A stretch of DNA of 64,000 bases from Ascidiaceihabitans sp039975415. GTDB lineage: Bacteria > Pseudomonadota > Alphaproteobacteria > Rhodobacterales > Rhodobacteraceae. The notes below the pieces were generated by a model that saw only the letters and a list, made by a program, of their open reading frames with translations, had not been told where the DNA came from and ran no database searches. Where the stretch lies: assembly GCF_039975415.1 (NCBI RefSeq), contig NZ_JBDWHD010000002.1, one strand, 5' to 3'. Below are positions 1-7,889 of this stretch, piece by piece (position 1 is the stretch's first letter; every line of letters begins with the position of its first letter). Position numbers and translations under genes: made by a program.

Positions 1-170
1 TATTTTGCGCCCGCGGCATCCAAAGCAGCTTTGATAGCGGCTTCGTCGGTTTTCCAGCGCTCTTCCTGAAAGTTTGACCAGCTCACACCGACGACGATGT
101 CTTCAGCCCAAGCGGCTGTGCTCATCAACACGCCTGCTGTGACCGCGATTGCAGTTTTAAAAAGTTTCAT
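1..170 (-). CDS. xylF: Sugar ABC transporter substrate-binding protein, N-terminal part (xylose-type)
   Basis: Partial gene: only the first 56 codons lie in the window and the rest continues past position 1. The start ATG at 168-170 is preceded by a strong GGAGGA ribosome site (175-180 on the plus strand). The first 22 residues are a signal peptide (MKLFKTAIAV, a hydrophobic core, then AWA-ED), so the product is exported to the periplasm. The mature start (IVVGVSWSNFQEERW) matches the beginning of periplasmic sugar-binding proteins of the XylF/RbsB type. The divergent ROK regulator and the nearby xylulokinase suggest D-xylose as ligand, but that is inference from context. An allied pentose or sugar alcohol is possible. 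Confidence 0.75.
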   Translation of the reverse strand, partial: MKLFKTAIAVTAGVLMSTAAWAEDIVVGVSWSNFQEERWKTDEAAIKAALDAAGAK

Positions 171-242
171 GTGTTCCTCCCGAACGATGTCACCCGCTGG
201 TTTTGCAATTTTTCATGCGGGGTCGAATCTGTTGTAGCGAGA

Positions 243-265
243 TTAAATTCGCTTTGCAAATTAAA
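243..265. promoter_or_regulatory. Candidate ROK-regulator operator between xylF and the ROK gene
   Basis: Inverted repeat TTAAATT - 9 bases - AATTAAA (one mismatch between arms) in the 175-base divergent intergenic region. The same 7-9-7 design occurs at 5928-5950 upstream of xylB. ROK repressors such as NagC/Mlc bind AT-rich inverted repeats of comparable size. It is therefore a plausible site for the regulator encoded at 346-1551, by inference only. Confidence 0.5.
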
Positions 266-345
266 TTGGACACAGCCCTATTTTTTGGTGCAAGCTTGGT
301 CTTGGAAGGCCGATCTGTGTATAACCATCGGCAGGGAGAACGGGC

Positions 346-1551
346 ATGGCATTTGGACATCAGCGCGAACAGGGGCGACGTGTGTTGCTTCGCGCCATTG
401 AACGGCACGGACCAATCCCACGCATAGACCTGTCTCAGGTCACGGGCATTTCCCGCGCCACCGTCACAACAACCACCGCAGACCTGTTACGCGAGGGCCT
501 GATCGAAGAGGTGCCCCGCCAAGACGGCGCAGAAACCAGCCGTGGCCGTCCCCGTGTCGATCTGAAACTGCGCGGCGACGCCCATTGTGTCGCCGGGATC
601 AAAGTCTCCGACACGACAATATCTGTAATGCTGTCAGATTTTGTCGGCACCGAATTGGCAAGTCTTGACGTGGACCTGCCCAAAGGCCCGAACGCAGCAG
701 ACGCGCTTGCGGATCGCATCGCAAACGTCGTTCAAACACTCGCAGAGTCCATCGGCAAAAATCTGTCTGATCTATCAGGCGTCGGCGTTGGTTTGGCGGG
801 CATTGTCGACGCGCAAAACGGCACAGTCTATTGGTCGCCGTCCCTGAGCGCCCGCAACATCAATTTTCGCGACATCCTATCACTACGCATGGGGGTGCCC
901 GCATTTCTGGACAATGACGCGAACCTCGTGGCCATGGCAGAAAAAAGCTTTGGTCTTGGGCGCGGACATTCCGATTTCATCGTTGTTATCATTGAAAGCG
1001 GCGTTGGCATGGGCATTGTATTAAATGACCAAATTTATCGCGGCACACGGGGTTGCGGCGCTGAATTCGGCCACACCAAGGTGCAATTGGCCGGTGCGCT
1101 GTGTCGCTGCGGGCAACGCGGATGCCTTGAAGCCTACGTTGCCGATTATGCCATGTTGCGCGAAGCTGCCAGCGTTGGCGCAATCGACCATACCCTGTCC
1201 CCCACAAAACAGTTTGAACAACTTTTGGCCGCAGCCAAAGCCCAGGACCCCACGGCAGAAACCATCGTGGCGCGGGCGGGGCACATGTTCGCCTTGGGCC
1301 TTGCCAATCTGGTCAATGTCTTTGATCCCGAGCTTATCATTTTGGCAGGCGAGCAGATGAAATTCGACCACCTTTACGCCGAAGAGGTTATCGCCGAGAT
1401 GCGCAAATCCATCGTTCAAATCGACAAGGCACCGCCTGAAGTCGTCATCCATAAATGGGGCAACCAGATGTGGGCCAGCGGTGCCGCAGCCTATGCGTTG
1501 GACTTCGTCTATGACATGGCGGCAAAGGACGTGCGTGAAGATGCAGGGTAA
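346..1551 (+). CDS. ROK-family transcriptional regulator (XylR-like)
   Basis: 401-residue DNA-binding regulator with an N-terminal winged helix-turn-helix (about residues 8-60; segment IDLSQVTGISRATVTTTTADL) followed by a ROK sugar-kinase-like domain. The ROK zinc site is visible as CRCGQRGCLEAY near residue 245, and the glycine-rich FLDNDANL and ESGVGMG segments belong to the kinase fold. The full length matches NagC/XylR-type repressors rather than ROK kinases. The ATG at 346 follows GGGAGAA. It is divergent from the xylF-type gene, and its last codons overlap the next gene, so both are probably co-transcribed. It most likely represses sugar uptake and xylB through the repeats at 243-265 and 5928-5950. 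The effector sugar cannot be read from the sequence. Confidence 0.88.
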   Translation: MAFGHQREQGRRVLLRAIERHGPIPRIDLSQVTGISRATVTTTTADLLREGLIEEVPRQDGAETSRGRPRVDLKLRGDAHCVAGIKVSDTTISVMLSDFVGTELASLDVDLPKGPNAADALADRIANVVQTLAESIGKNLSDLSGVGVGLAGIVDAQNGTVYWSPSLSARNINFRDILSLRMGVPAFLDNDANLVAMAEKSFGLGRGHSDFIVVIIESGVGMGIVLNDQIYRGTRGCGAEFGHTKVQLAGALCRCGQRGCLEAYVADYAMLREAASVGAIDHTLSPTKQFEQLLAAAKAQDPTAETIVARAGHMFALGLANLVNVFDPELIILAGEQMKFDHLYAEEVIAEMRKSIVQIDKAPPEVVIHKWGNQMWASGAAAYALDFVYDMAAKDVREDAG

Positions 1552-3091
1552 AGTCGCGCTATTTACAGCAGGTATCGCATGGGCCGGGTTTGCCCCGTTT
1601 GCGCTGGCCGATATCCGGTTTGCCCCGGTGACGGTGCCCGAACATTTCTATACAGGTGGCTGGGAACATTTTGTCGGGGGTGGCCTTTCCGTTCTGGATT
1701 GTGACGGCGACGCAAAGCCCGATCTTTTTGCGGCAGGCGGTGCCGCGCCTTCTGCGCTTTGGCGCAACACAAGCTCCAAGGATGGGATTGCATTTGCCCC
1801 CGTCACGGGATTTGCACAACTGTCCGGCGTCACAGGCGCTTACCCGATGGATTTGAACAACGACACCCACCTTGATTTGGTCGTGATGCGGGTTGGCCAA
1901 GACACAACCCTTTTGGGCGACGGTCAATGCGGATTCACCCCTGCCCCGCTGCCGGGTGCAGCATTCGAAGACCGCTGGACAACAGCATTTTCCGCCATCT
2001 GGTCTGGCGATGACACTTTGCCCAGTTTGGCTTTCGGGCACTACGTGGACCGGTCTGATCCGGATGGCCCCTTCGAGGCATGCGACACCAACCTTCTGTT
2101 GCGCCCCGACAGCACGAACAACGCCTACATCGCCACGGAACTGGCGCCGGGGTTTTGCGCCTTATCCATGCTGATCTCTGATTGGTCACGCAACGGCACA
2201 CCGGACCTGCGCGTCAGCAATGACAGACATTACTACGTGAAAGGTGGCGCAGAGCAGCTTTGGACCTTGGGCGACACACCGCGCCTGTACACGCAAGACG
2301 ATGGGTGGATCACCCACCAGCTTTGGGGAATGGGCATCGCATCCCGTGATCTGGATCGCGACGGGCTGACAGAGGTGTTTTTGTCCTCGATGGGCGACCA
2401 GCGTTTGCAAGAATGGACGGGGCAAGGCGCTGAATTCAAAGACGCACCCTTTGAACGTGGTGCTGCCGCACACCGCCCGTATACTGGCGGCGATGGGCGA
2501 CCATCAACAGGATGGCACATTGCATTGGGCGACGTACAGAACGACGGCATGGATGATGTGTTCATCGCCAAAGGCAACGTCCAACAAATGCCCGGCATGG
2601 CGATGGAAGATCCCAACAACCTGCTGATTCAGGATGAAAAAGGACAATTTTCAGAGGCGGGTCTGACCGCAGGTATCGCCAGCCTGCACCGTGCCCGTGG
2701 CGCCTCCCTGACCGATCTGGATGGTGACGGGCTATTGGATCTGATCGTTGTCAACCGTATGGCGACGCTCGAGGTCTATAGAAATACTTCAGCGCAAACA
2801 GGGTATTGGCTGAGCGTTGAGGCCCGTCAACCGAACGTGAACACACGCGCCATCGGCGGCTGGATCGAAGTGATGGACGACATGGGGCTGCAAATGCGCG
2901 AATTGGTGATTGGTGGCGGACATGCAGGCGGCAGCGCAGGTCCTGAACACTTTGGCCTTGGTGACGCTGAAGGCATAATGATGCGCGTTATATGGCCTGA
3001 TACGACAGCCACACAGTGGATGGCTGTGCAAACAAACCAACGCGTACGCGTGATGCGCGACGGGGAAACTGCGACGCTGACCCGCTATTAG
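1541..3091 (+). CDS. Secreted FG-GAP/VCBS-repeat protein with ASPIC/UnbV C-terminus
   Basis: About 516 residues if translation starts at the ATG at 1541, which overlaps the stop of the ROK gene by 11 bases. An earlier in-frame ATG at 1481 would add residues before the signal peptide, so 1541 is preferred. Residues 1-23 form a signal peptide ending ALA-D. The body contains repeated FG-GAP-type calcium-binding loops (for example DCDGDAKPDLF, DLNNDTHLDLV, DLDRDGLTEVF, DLDGDGLLDLI), predicting an integrin-alpha-like beta-propeller. The last 110 residues resemble the ASPIC/UnbV domain (GGGHAGGSAGPEHFGLG, then a WPDTTATQW segment), as in CRTAC1-type proteins. The location is periplasmic or extracellular and the ligand is unknown. 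Its association with a sugar regulator is unusual. Confidence 0.82.
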   Translation: MQGKVALFTAGIAWAGFAPFALADIRFAPVTVPEHFYTGGWEHFVGGGLSVLDCDGDAKPDLFAAGGAAPSALWRNTSSKDGIAFAPVTGFAQLSGVTGAYPMDLNNDTHLDLVVMRVGQDTTLLGDGQCGFTPAPLPGAAFEDRWTTAFSAIWSGDDTLPSLAFGHYVDRSDPDGPFEACDTNLLLRPDSTNNAYIATELAPGFCALSMLISDWSRNGTPDLRVSNDRHYYVKGGAEQLWTLGDTPRLYTQDDGWITHQLWGMGIASRDLDRDGLTEVFLSSMGDQRLQEWTGQGAEFKDAPFERGAAAHRPYTGGDGRPSTGWHIALGDVQNDGMDDVFIAKGNVQQMPGMAMEDPNNLLIQDEKGQFSEAGLTAGIASLHRARGASLTDLDGDGLLDLIVVNRMATLEVYRNTSAQTGYWLSVEARQPNVNTRAIGGWIEVMDDMGLQMRELVIGGGHAGGSAGPEHFGLGDAEGIMMRVIWPDTTATQWMAVQTNQRVRVMRDGETATLTRY

Positions 3092-3125
3092 GGTCTGGTC
3101 CCTTCACCACCAGCGCTGGCTGCCC

Positions 3126-4433
3126 TCAGTCAAAGGGCAATCCACTTGGGACAGACGCAGGAATGCCCAAGGCCCCGCGCAAGCTTTGCACATCGGTCAG
3201 TGCATTCAAAAACGCCAGCAGCTGGGCCACCTCCGTGTCAGTCAAATCTTGTGGCTCAAGCTGATTTGCCTGTGAGATACGGGTGACCTCTGCGGTATCC
3301 GCCATCACCGCGAAATCATCCTTTCCCAAACCTTCAGGCAACACAGCCTGATCGGTCAAATAGGTTTTAAACGCCCCCAAAGGATCAAGATGATGGCGCA
3401 CCACACCTTCCAAGGTCGCATAGGCTCCGGCGTGCCCATAGGGCGCTGTGTGCGCAACATTGCGCAAACTAGGCGTACGAAACGCATAGGCATCTGCGGT
3501 ATTTCCAGTCACACGCATGCGCCCCAGATCGCGTTGGTGATTTTCAAATATAGCCGCTTTGCCTGGCCCGATTTGCGGCATGGCGATTGCGTGAAACTTA
3601 TGATCGGTCTGGAACAGGCCCGAATGGCATGTGGAACAGCCCGCAGATCCATAGAACAATTCCATCCCCGCCATAGCGTCCGTGTCCATAGCGGCCCCCC
3701 GACGCAAAAACGCATCAAACGGGCTGTTCACCGCGCGCCATTCAAAATCTACAAACGCCGCGATCGCATCCGCAATATCCGTGAAATGCACAGCTGTGTC
3801 CGCACCTATGATCGGATCAAAAGCGGCGCGATAAGCCGGAATTGCCTCGACCCGCTTGGCCAGAATATCCCAAGCACCGTCCGGGCCGGTGATCACGCCA
3901 CGCCGGACCGCGCGTGACACATCGTTTTCCCCCAAATGCCCGGCCATTTCATCTGCGGACAAGACCGGAAACATCGTTTGTGCCGACAACAATGACGCAA
4001 AACCTTGCTCCATCTCTGCACCCAAGGGTGTGCGAATACCGGACGGGCGCGTGGTGTCGACTTCAAGCCGCCCGTCGTGGAAGAACGATGTGAATTCCGA
4101 AGCGCCTATATTGAACAACATCGGTGCATGACGCGGAATCCGCTTTTCCGGCAGATTGTCCGCATCCACTTCGCGCGCCGGCCCCAGCCCGATGCCACCA
4201 TCGCCGATACCCAAAGACACACCATCAGCGGTGTTGAATTTCGGATGATGGCACGTGGCGCAGGACACCGTTTTGTTGCCCGACAAGATGGGGTCGAAAA
4301 ACAACAGCTGCCCCAACGTGATTTGCGCATTGTTTGTTTGCGGGAACGATACATCAGGCGTTGGAAGGTCCGCAGCCTGAACGGCGACCACAGCACACGC
4401 ACTTATCAGAACCGTTGCCAATGCCCTTTTCAT
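3126..4433 (-). CDS. Di-haem cytochrome c peroxidase / MauG-like protein
   Basis: 435 residues with a Sec signal peptide (MKRALATVLI...VQA-AD), so it is periplasmic. Two c-type haem sites are present: CATCH at residues 58-62 and CSTCH at 266-270. This is the arrangement of the bacterial di-haem peroxidase / MauG / CcpA family (435 residues is somewhat longer than classical CcpA). Such enzymes reduce hydrogen peroxide with electrons from small cytochromes or, in MauG, carry out oxidative protein modification. The start ATG overlaps the stop of xylulokinase (ATGA, 4 bases), so it is translated from the xylB message. It converges on the FG-GAP gene with a 34-base gap. The link with xylose metabolism is unexplained. 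Confidence 0.9.
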   Translation of the reverse strand: MKRALATVLISACAVVAVQAADLPTPDVSFPQTNNAQITLGQLLFFDPILSGNKTVSCATCHHPKFNTADGVSLGIGDGGIGLGPAREVDADNLPEKRIPRHAPMLFNIGASEFTSFFHDGRLEVDTTRPSGIRTPLGAEMEQGFASLLSAQTMFPVLSADEMAGHLGENDVSRAVRRGVITGPDGAWDILAKRVEAIPAYRAAFDPIIGADTAVHFTDIADAIAAFVDFEWRAVNSPFDAFLRRGAAMDTDAMAGMELFYGSAGCSTCHSGLFQTDHKFHAIAMPQIGPGKAAIFENHQRDLGRMRVTGNTADAYAFRTPSLRNVAHTAPYGHAGAYATLEGVVRHHLDPLGAFKTYLTDQAVLPEGLGKDDFAVMADTAEVTRISQANQLEPQDLTDTEVAQLLAFLNALTDVQSLRGALGIPASVPSGLPFD

Positions 4434-5881
4434 TGCAGTGCCTTCATCGCTGAATATCCCTTGCAGTATCGCGCATACCCCTGCGCGTAGGGCTCTACCA
4501 AAGATGGATCAGGATGGACCGTCCGCGCAAGGGTTGGTTTTGTCATGATCGTCGCAGGGTCGGCACCCGTTACACCGCATATCGCCAGTCGCGCCGCACC
4601 AAGGGCCGCGCCAAATTCACCTTGCGCCGGAACGTCCAGCGGAAGGTCCAGAATGGACGCCAGCATCGCAACCCAATGATCCGATTGTGTCCCGCCCCCA
4701 ATCGCCAAAAGCCGTTTTGGTGCAGCGCCTGTTGTGCGCAATGCTTCCAGACTGTCGCGCAAGGCATAGCACACGCCCTCCATGACGGCGCGGGTCATGT
4801 CATTGCGTGTGTGCGCAATATCCAGCCCCAGAAAGCCGCCCCGCACAGCACTGTCGTTATGAGGCGTGCGTTCGCCGGACAGATACGGCAAAAACAACAG
4901 ATCATTTGGTGGTTCGGGCGTCGTCCCCAAGGCTTGGGTCAGCTCAGATGGCGTCACGCCCGTGACCTCGCTTAGCCAGTTCATACTGTCTGTGGCCGCC
5001 AAAACGACCCCCATTTGATACCATTGCGCGGGCACCGCATGGCAAAAGCTATGTACGGCCGTCTCGGCCATGGGCGCGAATCCGTCCCGCGCGGTCAAAA
5101 CGACACCAGAAGTGCCAAGCGATACAAAACCGTCTCCGTCTTCCATCGCCCCCACCCCGCACGCAGCAACGGCATTGTCGCCGCCCCCGGCCACAACCTG
5201 CACATCCTCCGGCAACCCCAGCACAGCCGCGATATCCGGTTTCACAGTGCCAATACCTTCGGTGCCTTCATAAAGCATTGGCATTTGGTCGCGGCGCATG
5301 GCCGTGGCGTCCAGCAGCGTATCGGACCAGTCTCGCGCGCCCACATCCAGCCACGCGGTCCCCGCACTGTCAGACATGTCCGAAGCAGCCACACCGGTGA
5401 GCCAGAAATTCATGTAATCCTTTGGCAGCAGAACCTTATCAACCCGTGCAAACAACGCAGGTTCATGTTGCGCCATCCACACCAGTTTGGGGGCTGTAAA
5501 GCCGGGGAACACAATGTTGCCGGTCACTTTGCGAAACACTGGATTTGAATCCAAACGGGCCGCCTGACTGTGACTGCGGGTGTCGTTCCACAAAATGCAG
5601 GGGCGCAAAACAAGACCGTCCGCGTCCAGTGTTGTGGCGCCATGCATGTGACCAGACATCCCGATGCCCTGCACTTTGGCAAAATCGGACGGATAAGACG
5701 CCTTCAGCGCAGCCATCACGGCAATGCAGCTGTCTGTCCAGTCCTTCGGGTTTTGCTCTGACCAACCGCTGTGGGGATGCGACACGCTGTAATTTGCATT
5801 GGCGTCACCAATGGTGCGCCCCGCTGCATCAACCAACAATGCCCGCAGGCCCGAAGTGCCCAAATCAAGACCGATAAACAT
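4430..5881 (-). CDS. xylB: Xylulokinase
   Basis: 483 residues when started at the ATG at 5879-5881, preceded by AGGAGAG. The reading frame extends a further 63 codons upstream but that part has no similarity. FGGY-kinase features are visible: an N-terminal MFIGLDLGTSGLRALLVD phosphate-binding loop, the SGHMHGATTLD substrate region typical of xylulokinases, GGGDNAVAACGVG in the ATPase half, and LAIGGGTQSDHW near the C-terminus. It phosphorylates D-xylulose with ATP to xylulose-5-phosphate, which feeds the pentose phosphate pathway in the cytoplasm. The ribulose-phosphate epimerase at 7145-7837 acts next in that route. A candidate ROK operator lies 47 bases upstream of the start. Confidence 0.92.
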   Translation of the reverse strand: MFIGLDLGTSGLRALLVDAAGRTIGDANANYSVSHPHSGWSEQNPKDWTDSCIAVMAALKASYPSDFAKVQGIGMSGHMHGATTLDADGLVLRPCILWNDTRSHSQAARLDSNPVFRKVTGNIVFPGFTAPKLVWMAQHEPALFARVDKVLLPKDYMNFWLTGVAASDMSDSAGTAWLDVGARDWSDTLLDATAMRRDQMPMLYEGTEGIGTVKPDIAAVLGLPEDVQVVAGGGDNAVAACGVGAMEDGDGFVSLGTSGVVLTARDGFAPMAETAVHSFCHAVPAQWYQMGVVLAATDSMNWLSEVTGVTPSELTQALGTTPEPPNDLLFLPYLSGERTPHNDSAVRGGFLGLDIAHTRNDMTRAVMEGVCYALRDSLEALRTTGAAPKRLLAIGGGTQSDHWVAMLASILDLPLDVPAQGEFGAALGAARLAICGVTGADPATIMTKPTLARTVHPDPSLVEPYAQGYARYCKGYSAMKALQ

Positions 5882-5927
5882 TGCCGCTCTCCTGTGTTTC
5901 CAAATGCGTTCCGGCCATTGTGACCCA

Positions 5928-5950
5928 TTTAATTCTAAAGTGAAATTAAA
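5928..5950. promoter_or_regulatory. Candidate ROK-regulator operator upstream of xylB
   Basis: Perfect 7-base inverted repeat TTTAATT - 9 bases - AATTAAA. It lies in the 148-base divergent region between xylB (start 5881, minus) and the sugar epimerase (start 6030, plus). Arm sequence and spacing match the repeat at 243-265. The shared design supports a common regulator, most simply the ROK protein; this is inferred, not shown. Confidence 0.55.
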
Positions 5951-6029
5951 AAGACCCATTCCGCTTGGCGCTGGTCTTTTCGCCTGCGGTGCTTCAATTT
6001 GAAAACAAGGGATGAGGTAAGGCACAACA

Positions 6030-7040
6030 ATGACACGCACTGCATTGGTAACAGGTTCGGCAGGGTTCATCGGCTACTTCACAGCCAAGGCACTTCTGGA
6101 TCAAGGATGGCGTGTCGTCGGGCTGGACGCGATGACCGACTACTACGATGTCCGCCTGAAAGATCGCAGGCATGCCATGCTGCATCAAAATGCAGGCTTT
6201 AGCGCAGTAAACGCCCGCCTTGAAACACCCGGGGTGCTGCAAGATCTTTTTGAAACTCATCAGTTCGATGCAGTCGTTCACTTGGCAGCGCAAGCAGGGG
6301 TGCGCCATTCTATCGACGCGCCGCGATCCTATGTCGAAGCGAATTTGATGGGCACGTTTGAATTGCTGGAAGCCGCGCGGGCCGTGCCACCAGCGCATAT
6401 GCTTTTGGCCTCAACATCCAGCGTTTACGGCGCAAACACCCAAATGCCTTACACGGAAGCCGACAAAGTAGACGCGCAAATGTCCTTTTATGCAGCCACC
6501 AAGAAGGCCACCGAGAACATGGCACATTCTTATGCCCATCTGTACGATTTGCCGATCACGATGTTCCGGTTCTTTACCGTTTACGGCGCTTGGGGCCGGC
6601 CTGACATGGCGCATTTCAAATTCACAAAAGCCATCTTGAACAATGAACCCATCGAAATCTACAACCATGGAAAAATGCAACGGGACTTTACCTACATAGA
6701 CGATCTCGTACGCGGAATAACCGCCTTGATCGATGCTGTGCCGCCGATGCCCGGGGCTGATCCGATCCAAGGCGATAGCCTGTCTGCGGTAGCCCCCCAC
6801 AGGGTCGTAAACATAGGCACCGGTGCACCCGTTGCCTTGATGGATTTTGTGGAAGCGATTGAAACAGCCATTGGCCAAAAAGCCACGAAATCATTCAAAG
6901 ACATGCAACCGGGTGATGTCCCTGCAACATGGGCAGACGCGACTTTGCTCAAAACACTGACCGGCAAAACGCCAACGACCCCGATCCAAACCGGCATCCA
7001 AACCTTCGTTGACTGGTACCGCGATTATTATCAGGTCTGA
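6030..7040 (+). CDS. NAD-dependent sugar epimerase, UDP-glucuronate 4-epimerase-like
   Basis: 336-residue extended short-chain dehydrogenase. The Rossmann motif TGSAGFIG is at residues 8-15, the SSVYG segment near 130, and the catalytic pair YxxxK is Y154/K158 (YAATKK). The opening ALVTGSAGFIGYFTAKALLDQGWRVVGLD and the RFFTVYGAWGRPDMA segment are typical of UDP-glucuronate 4-epimerases that make UDP-galacturonate for surface polysaccharides. A different UDP-sugar cannot be excluded. Start ATG at 6030 with GGTAAGG upstream. It is divergent from xylB. Its product could serve the glycan operon at 26.4-34.2 kb, but that is speculation. Confidence 0.85.
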   Translation: MTRTALVTGSAGFIGYFTAKALLDQGWRVVGLDAMTDYYDVRLKDRRHAMLHQNAGFSAVNARLETPGVLQDLFETHQFDAVVHLAAQAGVRHSIDAPRSYVEANLMGTFELLEAARAVPPAHMLLASTSSVYGANTQMPYTEADKVDAQMSFYAATKKATENMAHSYAHLYDLPITMFRFFTVYGAWGRPDMAHFKFTKAILNNEPIEIYNHGKMQRDFTYIDDLVRGITALIDAVPPMPGADPIQGDSLSAVAPHRVVNIGTGAPVALMDFVEAIETAIGQKATKSFKDMQPGDVPATWADATLLKTLTGKTPTTPIQTGIQTFVDWYRDYYQV

Positions 7041-7144
7041 TCCATCTTCATCTCGCTAAATAAACCTCCCCCGGAGGGTCCTAAGGTTTGCCACGCACGC
7101 ATGCACCCGCTATAGCGCGGCAAACCCAACAAAAAGGCACTGCC

Positions 7145-7837
7145 ATGACCTTCGATCGTTCTATCAAAATCGCGCCGTCCATTCTGTCTGCGGACTTCGC
7201 CAACTTTGGCGCTGAATGCGAAGCTATAGAAGCACAAGGGGCAGACTGGGTGCATGTGGATGTGATGGACGGACATTTCGTGCCCAACATCACCTTTGGC
7301 CCTGCCACCTGTGCCGCGATCCGCCCCCACATCAAAGGGGTCATGGACGTCCACCTGATGATCGCCCCTGTTGATCCCTACATCGAAGCCTTTGCAAACG
7401 CAGGCGCGGATGTCATCACGGCGCATGTTGAGGCAGGACCACACATCCACCGCACCATGCAAGCCATCAAAGGGGCCGGAGCCAAAGCGGGTGTCGCGTT
7501 GAACCCGGCCACTCCCGCATCCGAGATCGAATATCTTCTGGATATGGTGGACCTTGTCTGTGTGATGACGGTGAATCCGGGATTTGGTGGGCAGAAATTC
7601 ATTCACAGCCAAATCGATAAGGTCCGGCAGCTCCGCGCCATGATCGGGGACCGGCCCATCCACATCGAAATCGACGGTGGCGTTGATCCAACGACGGCGC
7701 CTTTGGTCGCAAATGCGGGCGCTGATGTTTTGGTTGCTGGATCGGCGGTGTTTCGGGGGGGCTCTGTACTAGACCCTGCCCCCTACGGAGCGAACATCCG
7801 ATCCATTCGTGAGGCCGCAACCAGCATCGAAGTTTAA
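7145..7837 (+). CDS. rpe: Ribulose-phosphate 3-epimerase
   Basis: 230 residues from the ATG at 7145. An upstream in-frame start would add 19 residues unlike the family. The TIM-barrel signatures are present: APSILSADFANFG at the N-terminus, VHVDVMDGHFVPNITFGP containing a metal-binding Asp, VMTVNPGFGGQKF, and IEIDGGVDP for the phosphate-binding end. The enzyme interconverts ribulose-5-phosphate and xylulose-5-phosphate in the pentose phosphate and Calvin pathways. It lies downstream of the epimerase gene with a 104-base gap and converges on the acyl-CoA operon. Confidence 0.95.
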   Translation: MTFDRSIKIAPSILSADFANFGAECEAIEAQGADWVHVDVMDGHFVPNITFGPATCAAIRPHIKGVMDVHLMIAPVDPYIEAFANAGADVITAHVEAGPHIHRTMQAIKGAGAKAGVALNPATPASEIEYLLDMVDLVCVMTVNPGFGGQKFIHSQIDKVRQLRAMIGDRPIHIEIDGGVDPTTAPLVANAGADVLVAGSAVFRGGSVLDPAPYGANIRSIREAATSIEV

Positions 7838-7839
7838 AA

Positions 7840-7870
7840 CCGGGGCTCTGCCCCGGACCCCGGGATACTT
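7840..7870. repeat. Intergenic GC-rich palindrome at a convergent junction
   Basis: CCGGGGC-tct-GCCCCGG hairpin followed by ACCCCGGGATACTT, immediately after the rpe stop and before the end of the convergent ligase gene. The same layout (G-run, C, 3-base loop, G, C-run, then a CCCCCGAGGT-like tail) recurs at 21614-21660 after another stop codon. It is probably a member of a short interspersed family also acting as a bidirectional terminator; there is no clean T-tract. Confidence 0.5.
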
Positions 7871-7889
7871 ACAGCGAAAAGAAACAGGA

